Shown: in pieces, positions 9,049 through 17,406 of the stretch
Layout of the letters: the number at the start of each line of letters is the position of its first letter
Numbering within the stretch: the first letter of the stretch is position 1
Assembly: GCA_965646445.1 (NCBI GenBank)
Contig: CBFFZW010000007.1
Coordinates: 1 to 64,000, forward strand
Direction of reading: 5' to 3'
Length of the DNA stretch: 64,000 nucleotides
DNA from: UBA11524 sp965646445
GTDB lineage: Bacteria > Bacillota > Clostridia > Christensenellales > Aristaeellaceae
Notes under the pieces: model-generated
Database searches by the model: none
The model's input: only the letters and a program-made list of their open reading frames with translations
Told to the model about the DNA's origin: nothing
Translations under genes and position numbers: made by a program

Positions 9049-10500
9049 ATGTACAAGAAGGCACTCCTTGCGCTGCTTTTGGTGATGGCGATGCTGCTGT
9101 CCAGCTGCGCGCTGATTGAGAAGGATATGGACGTGGATCGCGCCACGGAGATCATCCGCATGGGCGATACGGTCTACACCAAGGGCCAGGTTCAGGGTGA
9201 AGTGAATTATCAGCTGGCGTATATGTCCACGCTGTATGCCATGTATGGCATGAATTATGACGTGACCAGCCCCACCGCGGTGGCGGAGATGCAGGAGTCC
9301 GTCATCAAGATGCTGGTAGAGGATATGGTCACCACCGCGAAGGCGGCGGAGCTTGGGCTGGATGTCCTTACCGAGGAGGAGCAGGCCAAGCTGGAAGAAA
9401 ACGTCCAGAAGAGCTGGGAGTCCAACCTGAACAGCGTGAAGAGCTCCTACTTTGCCGACAGCGAGCTGACCGGCGAGGAGCTGGACGCCGCCGTGGAAAC
9501 CAAGGCCGTTGAATTGGGCCTGGATCGCGACGCCATCACCGATTATGAGAAGAGCCGCATCGTGGCCGACAAGCTGCGCCAGCACGTCATTGCCGACGTG
9601 ACGGTTTCCGATGAGGAAATCCAGTCGGAGTATGACAAGCAGGTGGCCGACGCCCAGAAGAAGTACACCGATACGCCTTCCCGCTACGCCACGGATGTGG
9701 AGGCTCAGAGCACGATCTATTATCGTCCTGCCGGCTATCGGATGGTGAAGCAGATTCTGGTCTCCTTCCTGGATGAGGACAAGGCGACGGTGGAATCCCT
9801 GCAGGCCAGCGTGGTGGCCCAGCAGTCCGCGCAGACGACGCTGACCAATCAGCTCAGCGGCCTGGGCGTGACGGACAATCTGGAGGCGCTGACGGCGCAG
9901 GTGACCGTGACCCTCGAAAAGCCCGAGGGCGTGAGCACCCTGGCCACGGTGTCCGACCTGACCGACACCCTTGACGAGAGCGTGACCGAGGAGGTTGCCG
10001 AGCTGGTTCGCCAGCTGGCGGAGGCCAAGGCCAAGCAGGCTTACTTTGAGGAGCAGCTGGAAGCGGCCAAGGTCAAGGCCTTCGCTGCCATCGACGAGGC
10101 GGCTGACGATGTGCTGGCCCAGCTGGAAGCCGGCGCGGACTGGGATACCCTGATGGCCGAGAAGACCCAGGATCCCGGCATGCAGGGCGACCGCTTCACC
10201 GCGAAGAACGGCTACGCCGTCAGCGAAGCCCGCACCAGTTTCGACAAGGCCTTTGTGGACGCCGCCATGGCGCTGGAAAAGGTGGGCGACGTGTCTCCCA
10301 AGACCAAGGGCTCCTATGGCTACTACATCCTTCATTACACCTCTGAGGTGGAGGAAGGCGCTGTGGCCATCGACGAGGTGCGCGACGCCCTCCACGACAA
10401 CCTGCTGACCACCAAGCAGAACACCACCTACACCGACACTGTGGCGCAGTGGGTGGAAGCCGCTGATGTGAAGATCAATCGGGATGCTTTGAAGGATTAA
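9049..10500 (+). CDS. PrsA/SurA-like foldase lipoprotein with split parvulin domain
   Basis: A 483-aa secreted lipoprotein likely to assist folding of exported proteins outside the membrane. The signal peptide ends in a lipobox with Cys20 (LSSC). A SurA_N-like helical region covers about 30-215. The parvulin-type prolyl isomerase domain starts at KQILVSF (234-240), is interrupted by about 105 coiled-coil residues (241-345) and resumes at AAIDEAADDVLAQL, ending near 440. The ATG at 9049 follows GGGAGAGAGG; the in-frame ATG at 9025 has no such site. It has its own promoter and terminator. Confidence 0.85.
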   Translation: MYKKALLALLLVMAMLLSSCALIEKDMDVDRATEIIRMGDTVYTKGQVQGEVNYQLAYMSTLYAMYGMNYDVTSPTAVAEMQESVIKMLVEDMVTTAKAAELGLDVLTEEEQAKLEENVQKSWESNLNSVKSSYFADSELTGEELDAAVETKAVELGLDRDAITDYEKSRIVADKLRQHVIADVTVSDEEIQSEYDKQVADAQKKYTDTPSRYATDVEAQSTIYYRPAGYRMVKQILVSFLDEDKATVESLQASVVAQQSAQTTLTNQLSGLGVTDNLEALTAQVTVTLEKPEGVSTLATVSDLTDTLDESVTEEVAELVRQLAEAKAKQAYFEEQLEAAKVKAFAAIDEAADDVLAQLEAGADWDTLMAEKTQDPGMQGDRFTAKNGYAVSEARTSFDKAFVDAAMALEKVGDVSPKTKGSYGYYILHYTSEVEEGAVAIDEVRDALHDNLLTTKQNTTYTDTVAQWVEAADVKINRDALKD

Positions 10501-10523
10501 TCCAAGGGTAACAACATGGAATG

Positions 10524-10556
10524 GCCCGGTCTCCGGCAGGAGACCGGGCATTTTTA
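10524..10556 (+). terminator. Terminator of the foldase gene
   Basis: A perfect 11-bp stem (GCCCGGTCTCC/GGAGACCGGGC) with loop GGCA is followed by ATTTTT. Confidence 0.92.
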
Positions 10557-10620
10557 TGGTGGTGGAGACAGGGGATGGGTGAGGCTGGGGGGCCACAGGG
10601 GGGCGGCGTGCAGGTTCCTC

Positions 10621-10884
10621 AATGCCCATAGTTGAGGGCCGAAGGTTTTCAAGACGATGGAAAGACCCCAAGAACTGGGCCCCGAAGGTTTCCAAAGGGC
10701 GACCGGAAAGCCCTTTGGCCGCCCCGCAGGGCGGAACCCCTGCCTGAATGCAAAGAGCCTTGCAAGGATGCTTTTCTCTTGCAGGGCTCTTGTTGATAAT
10801 GGTTCTACTTTCTCCACGGAGAAAGTAGCAAAGAGGTCTGGGGGCGGCTGAGTTCAACCTGCATGGCCAGCCGCCCCCAGGCCC
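10621..10884 (-). repeat. Dispersed repeat R1, copy 2
   Basis: The reverse complement of this segment matches 1-268 closely. Hairpin arms are 10806-10815/10818-10827 (TACTTTCTCC/GGAGAAAGTA) and 10840-10850/10868-10878 (GGGGGCGGCTG/CAGCCGCCCCC). It starts about 65 bp after the foldase terminator and its distal end forms the outer left arm of the palindrome at 10806-11583. No convincing gene lies in 10501-11786. Confidence 0.88.
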
Positions 10885-11583
10885 CCCGTGGCATAGCATG
10901 TTGTGCGTGGCTATAACCGGGCTACCAGCTAAAACCGCCTCGCAGGGGCGGTCATCCACCTCCATTGGAGCAGGTATATGTCCAACCAGCAACAAGGTTC
11001 TCGTCTGATTTGGCTTTGCGGCGTGGTTGCACATGGGACTGGCACCCGTAGTTCCTTATGTAGGTTGCGGGACCGACACCGTTGCAATGGCAGCGGGCTT
11101 TTTTCTTTTGAGGAATTTTGTTTTGTTGCAAGGGGCTCGCTCTGCGGGCGACCAAAGAGTTTCCGATCGCCCTTTGGAAACCTTCGGCGCGCAACTTTGA
11201 AGGCTTTGGAATCTGCAAGGCGGGCCACCCTGCGGGGGCCCTGGCGGCTTCGCCGGGCCTGCATGGGAACCGACAGTGCCATTACCATAACCAACATAGG
11301 AACTGCGAGCGGGTTCAAGTCCCACAACCCATATAGGAACCACGGGTGCCAGTCCCATGTGCAACCACACTGCGAAGCTATACCAGACGAAAACCTTGCT
11401 GCCTGCTGGACACTCACCTGCTCCAATGGAGGAGGACAACCGCCCCTGCGAGGCGGTATTAGCTGGTGACTGTTTATAGCCACGCACAATACGCTATGCC
11501 ACGGGGGGTTTGGGGGCGGCTACGGTGCATGTTGAATTTAGCCGCCCCCAATCCTCTTTGGTACTTTCTCTGAAGAGAAAGTA
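10806..11583. repeat. 778-bp imperfect palindrome
   Basis: The left arm (10806 to about 11075) is the imperfect inverted copy of the right arm (about 11325 to 11583). Shared blocks in both arms include TACTTTCTC, GGGGGCGGCT, CCCCCGTGGCATAGC, GTGCGTGGCTATAA, CCGCCTCGCAGGGGCGGT, CCATTGGAGCAGGT and CACATGGGACTGGCACCCGT. The centre (about 11076-11324) contains a piece of R1 (11140-11215) and a T-rich run at 11098-11135. ORFs in it are in unlikely codon use and have no ribosome sites. It could be a MITE-like insertion or a structured non-coding element. Confidence 0.85.
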
Positions 11584-11600
11584 CAACCAAACAGTTCCGC
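11505..11600 (+). repeat. Dispersed repeat R1, copy 3 (partial, diverged)
   Basis: It resembles the first 95 bp of copy 1. Hairpin arms are 11512-11522/11539-11549 and 11562-11571/11574-11583. Relative to copies 1 and 2, both stems carry paired changes that keep base pairing (GGCTG..CAGCC becomes GGCTA..TAGCC; CTCC..GGAG becomes CTCT..AGAG). Confidence 0.8.
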
Positions 11601-11714
11601 AGCCCTGCCAAGGGCAAATCACCTCCTCAAAAGAACTTTTCATCAAGCACAAGTTCCACCCAGCACCGCCCTCCCCTTTCCCATCCCCCTGACCATTTTT
11701 CCCTCCCCGCGCCC

Positions 11715-11743
11715 TTTACAATTCCCCCGGGGAACGGTATAAT
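11715..11743 (+). promoter_or_regulatory. Sigma-A promoter of parA
   Basis: TTTACA (11715-11720), a 17-nt spacer and TATAAT (11738-11743). Transcription would start near 11750, which argues against the upstream ATG at 11751 as the parA start. Confidence 0.75.
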
Positions 11744-11786
11744 AAACTGTATGCGTATGCCGACCAACCACTGTGAGGGAGCGTCC

Positions 11787-12554
11787 ATGGCAAAAGTTAT
11801 CGCGATCACGAATCAAAAGGGCGGCGTGGGCAAAACCACGACCTCCGTCAATCTTACGGCGATCCTGGCGGACATGGGGCAGCGGGTGCTCGTCGTCGAC
11901 CTGGATCCCCAGGGCAACACCACCTCTGGCCTGGGCATGACCGTGGAGGACAAGAGCATTTACGAGGCGCTGCTGGGCCGCCTTCCCCTGCGGGACTGCT
12001 TGCAGGAGACCGCCTGCAAAAACCTGACCATCATCGGCGCGGACATCCGCCTGGCCGGGGCAGAATTGGAGCTGGTCTCGGTGGACAAGCGGGAGTTCCG
12101 CCTGAAGACCGCCCTCACCACCGTGCAGAAGGATTTCGACTTCATCTTTATCGACTGCCCGCCGTCCCTGTCCCTGCTGACGCTGAACGCGCTGGCGGCG
12201 GCGGATACGGTGCTGATTCCCATCCAGTGCGAATATTACGCCCTGGAAGGCGTCACCAGCCTGATGAACACGGTGAACCGGGTGAAGCGTACCATCAACC
12301 CCCGCCTGGATGTGGAGGGCGTGCTGCTGACCATGCTGGACGGCCGCACCAACCTGGGGTTGCAGGTGGTGGATCAGGTGAAAAAGCACTTCCGCAAGAA
12401 GGTTTTCGCCACCACGATTCCCCGTTCCGTGCGATTGGGGGAGGCGCCGTCCCACGGCGAGCCCATCCATGTGTACGACGCCCGTTCCGCCGGCGCCGTC
12501 GCCTACCGTGCCCTGGCGGAGGAAGTCCTGGAGCGCAACGGCATCCGGGCCTAA
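11787..12554 (+). CDS. parA: Chromosome partitioning ATPase ParA (Soj)
   Basis: A 255-aa deviant-Walker ATPase that works with ParB and parS in origin segregation and, in Bacillus, influences DnaA. The motif KGGVGKTTT is at residues 11-19, Walker A' begins right after the N terminus, VVDLDPQGNTT follows near 38 and DCPPSLSLLTLNAL near 120. The ATG at 11787 follows GAGGGAG. parB lies 40 bp downstream. Length matches chromosomal Soj proteins rather than larger plasmid ParAs. Confidence 0.95.
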   Translation: MAKVIAITNQKGGVGKTTTSVNLTAILADMGQRVLVVDLDPQGNTTSGLGMTVEDKSIYEALLGRLPLRDCLQETACKNLTIIGADIRLAGAELELVSVDKREFRLKTALTTVQKDFDFIFIDCPPSLSLLTLNALAAADTVLIPIQCEYYALEGVTSLMNTVNRVKRTINPRLDVEGVLLTMLDGRTNLGLQVVDQVKKHFRKKVFATTIPRSVRLGEAPSHGEPIHVYDARSAGAVAYRALAEEVLERNGIRA

Positions 12555-12593
12555 TCGAACCTCATCACCTTTCACGCAAAAGGAGCGCTTTTC

Positions 12594-13463
12594 ATGGCAA
12601 AGAAAACCAGGGGCCTGGGCCGCGGGCTGGACGCGCTGCTGCCTGAGGTCGAGGAGACCCCCGGCGCGGGGCAGGAGATCGCCATTGGCGACATCGACCC
12701 CAACCCGGATCAGCCCAGGCGGGTGTTTCAGGAGGAAAGCATCGCCCAGCTGTCCCAGTCCATCCGGGATCAGGGCGTTTTGCAGCCGCTGCTGGTGGTT
12801 CCCCAGCGGGGCGGGCGCTACCGCATCGTCGCCGGTGAAAGGCGCTGGCGGGCGGCAAGGGCGGCGGGGCTGACCACCGTGCCCTGCATCGTGCGGGACA
12901 TGGACGTGATCCAGCAGATGGAGATCGCGCTGATCGAGAACCTGCAGCGGGAGGATCTGAACCCCATCGACACCGCCCAGGGCATCCGCGCGCTGATGCA
13001 GCAGTGCGGCTATACCCAGGAGGCGGTGGCCACGCGGCTGAGCAAAAGCCGTCCGGCGGTAGCCAATCTCCTGCGCCTGCTGACCCTCCCCGATGAGGTG
13101 ATCGAGATGATCCGCGCCGGGGCGCTGTCCGCCGGTCACGCCCGGGTACTGGCGGGTCTGGAGCAGGACGGTGAGAAGCTCGACCTTGCCCGGCAGACGG
13201 TTCAAAACGGCTGGAGCGTCCGGCAGCTGGAGCAGATTGCCGCCGGGCTGAAGCAGGGGCCCGCCCAGCCCGTGAAGGTTCCCGTGAAGCCCAAGGCCCT
13301 GCCGGTGGAGCTGTCCGAGCTGGAAACCCGCGTGCGGGAAACACTGGGCGTCCGCGCCACGCTGACGGGCACGGCCAAGAAGGGCAAAATTGTGCTGCAA
13401 TACTACTCGCAGGAGGAGCTGGAGCACCTGAGCGAGCTGCTCAGCCAGCTTTCCGAATCATAA
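12594..13463 (+). CDS. parB: Chromosome partitioning protein ParB (Spo0J)
   Basis: A 289-aa parS-binding CTPase clamp. It begins with the usual KKTRGLGRGLDALLP segment. The CTP-binding N-terminal domain contains GERRWRAA (about 80) and ENLQREDLNPI (about 116). A helix-turn-helix lies around YTQEAVATRLSKSRPAVANLLRL, and a C-terminal dimerisation domain follows. An AAAGGAG site lies upstream of the ATG. Paired with parA. I did not find a parS-like 16-mer by eye in the window. Confidence 0.95.
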   Translation: MAKKTRGLGRGLDALLPEVEETPGAGQEIAIGDIDPNPDQPRRVFQEESIAQLSQSIRDQGVLQPLLVVPQRGGRYRIVAGERRWRAARAAGLTTVPCIVRDMDVIQQMEIALIENLQREDLNPIDTAQGIRALMQQCGYTQEAVATRLSKSRPAVANLLRLLTLPDEVIEMIRAGALSAGHARVLAGLEQDGEKLDLARQTVQNGWSVRQLEQIAAGLKQGPAQPVKVPVKPKALPVELSELETRVRETLGVRATLTGTAKKGKIVLQYYSQEELEHLSELLSQLSES

Positions 13464-13476
13464 GGGGAGCAAACCG

Positions 13477-14160
13477 ATGGAGCAATACAACAACCTTCCC
13501 CGGTGGGACGGGCCGCTGTCCCATCCGTTTTACAGCCATGTGGTCAAGCGGGCGCTGGACTTTCTTCTGGCGCTGATCCTGCTCATCCCCGGCTGCGTTT
13601 TGATGCTGCCCCTGGCCATCTGGGTCAAGCTGGATTCCCCCGGCCCGGTCATCTACCGCGCCATCCGGGGCGGCTACCACAACAAGCCCTTCTACATCAT
13701 GAAATTCCGCTCCATGGTGGTGGACGCCGACAAATCCGGCGGCTGCACCGCCCTCAACGACAGCCGCGTCACCCGCGCGGGACGCATCATGCGCCGGCTC
13801 AAGCTGGACGAGCTGCCCCAGCTGTTCAACATCATCAAGGGGGACATGTCCTTCGTCGGCCCCCGGCCGGAGCTGCTGCTCTACACCACCCAGTACACCA
13901 AGGATCAGGAGTGCATCCTGTGGGTGCGCCCCGGCATCACCGACCGTTCCAGCATCGTGTACATCGCCCAGGATGAGATCGTGGGCACGGAGAACCCGGT
14001 GGAAAACTTTGAAAAGTACATCCTGCCCGAGAAGAACCGCCTGCGGGTGGAATACGCCCTGAACCAGTCCTTCCTGCTGGACGTCGGGCTGTTCTTCGAG
14101 ACCATCGGCGGCGTGTTCGGCAAGGCGCGGAAAATGGCCGAAGAAAAGAGGGCCGGCTGA
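13477..14160 (+). CDS. Sugar transferase (undecaprenyl-phosphate glycosyl-1-phosphate transferase)
   Basis: A 227-aa monotopic phosphoglycosyl transferase that starts a polysaccharide or glycan repeat on undecaprenyl phosphate. The membrane helix is at about 24-48, followed by DSPGPVIYR, KFRSMVVDAD, the KLDELPQLFNIIKGDMSFVG block and PRPE, all family hallmarks. It lacks the large N-terminal membrane domain of WbaP. The ATG follows AAGGGGAG. It starts 13 bp after parB and its stop overlaps the next start, so it appears to share the parAB transcript. The sugar substrate cannot be read. Confidence 0.9.
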   Translation: MEQYNNLPRWDGPLSHPFYSHVVKRALDFLLALILLIPGCVLMLPLAIWVKLDSPGPVIYRAIRGGYHNKPFYIMKFRSMVVDADKSGGCTALNDSRVTRAGRIMRRLKLDELPQLFNIIKGDMSFVGPRPELLLYTTQYTKDQECILWVRPGITDRSSIVYIAQDEIVGTENPVENFEKYILPEKNRLRVEYALNQSFLLDVGLFFETIGGVFGKARKMAEEKRAG

Positions 14161-15059
14161 TGAGCGACTTCGACTTTGCCCCTTATGATTCGTATGAGGC
14201 CAAGACCCACGCAGCCTTCCACGGCCAGCCCATCGACACCTCCGATCCCCGGGTGCTGGCCTGGCTGATCCGCCGTCACGGCCTGGAAATGACCCACCTG
14301 AGCCGCGGCAGCCACATCGGGGCCATTTTTTCCGTGGCGGAAATCATGGCCGTGCTGTATACCGGCGTGCTGAACGTCAACCCCGCCGATCCGCTGATGC
14401 CCGGTCGCGACCGGCTGATCCTGTCGAAGGGCCACGCGGGCGCGTCGGTCTACGCCGCGCTGGCGGAGCGGGGCTTCTTCCCCGTGGAGGAGCTCAAAAC
14501 CCATTATCAGAACGGCTCCCGGCTGTCCGGCCACGTCAGCCACAAGGGCATCCCCGGGGTGGAGTTTTCCACCGGCTCCCTGGGCCACGGCCTGGCGGTG
14601 GCGGCGGGCATGGCCCTGGGCGCCAAGCTGGACAAGGCCGATTGGCGCGCCTATGTGGTCATGGGCGACGGCGAGTGCGACGAGGGCTCCGTGTGGGAGG
14701 CCGCGCTTCAGGCCCATCAGTACAAGCTGGACAACCTCATCGCCGTGGTGGATCACAACCATATGCAGTCCCTTGACTTTTGCGAGAAGACCATCGCCCT
14801 GGAGCCCTTCGCGGACAAATGGCGGGACTTCGGCTGGAACACGCAGGTGGTGGACGGCCACGATGTGGACGCCCTGCGCGCCGCCTTCAGCCGTGCGAAG
14901 GACAACCGCGGCAGCGGCAGGCCCAGCGTCATCATCGCGGAAACGGTGAAGGGCAAGGGCGTCTCCTTCATGGAGAACGACATCCTGTGGCACTACCGCA
15001 CGCCCCAGGGCGAGGAATACGACGCGGCCCTAACGGAACTGGAGGTGCAACGGCCATGA
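14160..15059 (+). CDS. Transketolase, N-terminal (TPP-binding) subunit
   Basis: A 299-aa half transketolase carrying the thiamine-diphosphate site: GHAGAS near 90, then GDGECDEGSVWEA near 165 with the expected Asn/His pocket (VVDHNHMQ). It pairs with the next gene to make a full enzyme. The start overlaps the previous stop (TGATG) and the stop overlaps the next start (ATGA). Split transketolases occur in many Clostridia, both in central metabolism and in sugar-biosynthesis clusters. Here the sugar transferase and LicD neighbours suggest the latter, but this is inference. Confidence 0.92.
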   Translation: MSDFDFAPYDSYEAKTHAAFHGQPIDTSDPRVLAWLIRRHGLEMTHLSRGSHIGAIFSVAEIMAVLYTGVLNVNPADPLMPGRDRLILSKGHAGASVYAALAERGFFPVEELKTHYQNGSRLSGHVSHKGIPGVEFSTGSLGHGLAVAAGMALGAKLDKADWRAYVVMGDGECDEGSVWEAALQAHQYKLDNLIAVVDHNHMQSLDFCEKTIALEPFADKWRDFGWNTQVVDGHDVDALRAAFSRAKDNRGSGRPSVIIAETVKGKGVSFMENDILWHYRTPQGEEYDAALTELEVQRP

Positions 15060-15991
15060 GAGACGCATTCACCCGGGCACTGATGCGGGAAGCCGCCGCG
15101 GATCCGCGCCTGACGCTGATTACCGGCGACCTGGGCTTCGGCGTGCTGAAGCCCTTTTGGGAGACGTACCCTGACCAGTTCGTCAACGCAGGCATCGCCG
15201 AGCAGGGCATGACCGGTCTGGCGGCAGGCCTGGCCCGAACAGGCCGCACGGTGCTGACCTATTCCATCGGCAACTTCCCCACCCTGCGCTGCGTGGAGCA
15301 AATCCGCAACGACTGCGCTTACCATGAGGCCAACGTCAAGGTGGTGTGCGTGGGCGGCGGCTTTGTATACGGCAGCCTGGGCATGAGCCATCACGCCACA
15401 GAGGATATGGCCATCCTGCGGGCGCTCCCCGGGATGACGGTGTTCACACCCGGCGATCCCGTGGAGGTGGAAGCCATCGTCCCGATCATGCTCCGTACCC
15501 CCGGTACCTGCTATCTGCGGCTGGGGCGCGGCGGCGAGCCCACCCTGCATACGGAGCCGCTGAAGGACTGGGCCATCCCAAAGGCGCTGACGCTGCGGGA
15601 GGGCCGCGACGTGGCGCTGCTCTCCGCAGGAGGCATCCTTACCCAGACAGTCGGCGCCGCCGGACTGCTGGCGGAAGCCGGGGTCTCCGCCGAGGTGGTA
15701 TCCTTCCCCTGCATCAAGCCCATCGATCGGGACAAGCTGATTCAGCTGGCCGGACGGTTCCGGCACATCGTCACCGTGGAGGAGCACTCCGTGGTGGGGG
15801 GCTTCGGCTCGGCGGTGTGCGAGGTGCTGGCGGAGACCGGCCTTCCCTGCCGCGTTCACCGCATCGGCATGGAGGATGAATACAGCTGCATCGTGGGCAC
15901 CCAGCAATACCTGCGGGGCGCATATCACATGGATGACAAAGCCATCTGCCGCAGGACGCTGGCATGGCTCAAGAATGAGGAGGAATCCTGA
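15056..15991 (+). CDS. Transketolase, C-terminal subunit
   Basis: A 311-aa partner of the preceding gene. It contains the pyrimidine-binding domain (GDLGFGVLKPF, NAGIAEQGMTGLAAGLA with the conserved Glu) and the C-terminal transketolase domain (VEEHSVVGGFGSAVCE). The ATG at 15056 overlaps the upstream stop and has GGAGGTGCAA before it; the much longer open frame upstream is only a shadow of the N-terminal subunit. Together the two subunits are about 610 aa, close to a fused transketolase. Confidence 0.92.
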   Translation: MRDAFTRALMREAAADPRLTLITGDLGFGVLKPFWETYPDQFVNAGIAEQGMTGLAAGLARTGRTVLTYSIGNFPTLRCVEQIRNDCAYHEANVKVVCVGGGFVYGSLGMSHHATEDMAILRALPGMTVFTPGDPVEVEAIVPIMLRTPGTCYLRLGRGGEPTLHTEPLKDWAIPKALTLREGRDVALLSAGGILTQTVGAAGLLAEAGVSAEVVSFPCIKPIDRDKLIQLAGRFRHIVTVEEHSVVGGFGSAVCEVLAETGLPCRVHRIGMEDEYSCIVGTQQYLRGAYHMDDKAICRRTLAWLKNEEES

Positions 15992-16581
15992 TGAAGAAGC
16001 TGCTGACACTGCTTTGCGCCCTGATACTGATGATGACCTGCACTTCCGCCCTGGCGGAAAGCACCGCTTACGATCTGCCGGAGTTGGGCATAACCCTGGC
16101 GCTGCCCGACACGGTGATGGCCTTCACCGCGGAGACTGAAGAGAGCGTTTTTGCCCTGCAGGGCATGGACAAGGACGCCATCATCGAGGCCATGAAAGCC
16201 ATGGACACCTACATGCTGATCTACCCCTTCGACTGGAACATCGAGATCAACGTGGTGATGACCGAAAACCGGCTGGAGAATCTAGACGGCATGGACGAGG
16301 CCACCATGGAACTGCTGGCCGGAGCCATCAAGCAGGCGCTGGAGAGCCAGGGCGTCACCGTGAGAGATTACAACGTGTATCAGGCTGGCGCGAACCAGTA
16401 TTTCCGCCACTTCTACGACGTGGACGTGGGCAACGGCAGCACCAACTACGCCGTGCAGTATTATATCATCAAAAACCACAAGGCTATTGTGCTGCGCATG
16501 TTCTCCTATGAAGGGATGCCTCTGACCGAGGAGCAGAACGCGCTGCTCCAGCAGATCGTGGACGGCGTGTCCTTCAACTGA
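15991..16581 (+). CDS. Secreted hypothetical protein
   Basis: A 196-aa exported protein with a clear Sec signal peptide (MKKLLTLLCALILMM, cleavage likely after SALA, residue 23). The mature part is mixed alpha/beta with the phrase LPELGITLALPD near the start and VDGVSFN at the end. This resembles the PsbP/DUF1795-like fold seen in many small secreted Clostridia proteins, but I cannot assign a family with confidence. Its start overlaps the previous stop by one base, so it belongs to the same transcript. Confidence 0.75.
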   Translation: MKKLLTLLCALILMMTCTSALAESTAYDLPELGITLALPDTVMAFTAETEESVFALQGMDKDAIIEAMKAMDTYMLIYPFDWNIEINVVMTENRLENLDGMDEATMELLAGAIKQALESQGVTVRDYNVYQAGANQYFRHFYDVDVGNGSTNYAVQYYIIKNHKAIVLRMFSYEGMPLTEEQNALLQQIVDGVSFN

Positions 16582-16642
16582 TATGCAATGTGCCACGCCA
16601 TCCCCATGAAACACATGGGCACTGCCCGAGGAGCGAGAGTAT

Positions 16643-17395
16643 TTGTCTATGGAAGAAACAAAGCTGTCCCTGCCGCAGATCCACGAGGAGCTGCTGTGCC
16701 AGCTGCGGGACATTGTGGCGGTGTGCGACCGGCACGGCATTCAGTACAACCTGATGTGCGGCTCCCTTCTGGGGGCGGTGCGCCATCAGGGCTTCATCCC
16801 CTGGGACGACGACATCGACCTGCTGATGACCCGGGCGGAATTCACCCGCTTCCGGGAGGTCTACCCCAAGGAATGCGACCCCCGCTTTGAGCTGACCTAC
16901 CTGAACACCTGGACGCCCCGGGTGATGAACCGGGACCCGGAAAAGGCCGCGGCCTTCACGGACTTCTTCATCCTGGATCCCGTGCCGCCGACGGGCTTCC
17001 GGCGGACGTGGTGGTTCCTGCGGCTGCACATCCTTCAGGGGATGCTCAAGCGCAACGTGGATTACAGCCGCTTCAACCTTAAAAACAAGGTGCTGCTCTT
17101 CGCCACCCATGTGATGGGCCTGCCCTTCACCACCCGGTGGAAGACCCGGCAGTACGAGCGAGTTTCCACCCGCGTCAAGGACGGCAGCGACCTTTGCATG
17201 TCCAACGGCGCGTTTGAATTGATGATGCACATCTGGCATCCCGAGCAGTTCGCGGAGAAGATCACCGTGCCCTTTGAGGGCATTCCCTGCCTGATTCCCG
17301 CGAAGTACGACGAGGTGCTGACCATCCTCTTCGGCCCGGATTATATGACGCCGCCCCCCGAAAACGAGCGGGTGGCCAAGCATCTTGACGTATAA
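16643..17395 (+). CDS. LicD-family nucleotidyltransferase-fold protein
   Basis: A 250-aa protein of the LicD family, which transfers phosphorylcholine or similar groups to cell-surface glycans. The N-terminal signature is clear: LMCGSLLGAVRHQGFIPWDD followed by DIDLLM, with the metal-binding aspartates. I choose TTG at 16643 because GAGGAG ends nine bases before it; the ATG at 16649 is the alternative. It fits with the upstream sugar transferase in a surface-glycan role. Confidence 0.85.
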   Translation: MSMEETKLSLPQIHEELLCQLRDIVAVCDRHGIQYNLMCGSLLGAVRHQGFIPWDDDIDLLMTRAEFTRFREVYPKECDPRFELTYLNTWTPRVMNRDPEKAAAFTDFFILDPVPPTGFRRTWWFLRLHILQGMLKRNVDYSRFNLKNKVLLFATHVMGLPFTTRWKTRQYERVSTRVKDGSDLCMSNGAFELMMHIWHPEQFAEKITVPFEGIPCLIPAKYDEVLTILFGPDYMTPPPENERVAKHLDV

Positions 17396-17406
17396 GGACG
17401 AAACGC

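Noticed and set aside
11300..11330. GGTTCAAGTCCCAC resembling a tRNA T-arm
   Set aside because: The surrounding bases give no acceptor stem, anticodon arm or CCA, the T stem has a mismatch, and the segment is part of the palindrome repeat.
10929..11489. ORFs of 140-186 aa inside the palindrome
   Set aside because: They arise on both strands of the repeat, lack ribosome sites and show no recognisable domains.
10000..13000. Possible change in G versus C balance of the plus strand around 11 kb, suggesting a replication terminus
   Set aside because: Hand counts of a few lines were mixed once coding strand was considered. A computed cumulative skew is required; I saw no dif-like site.
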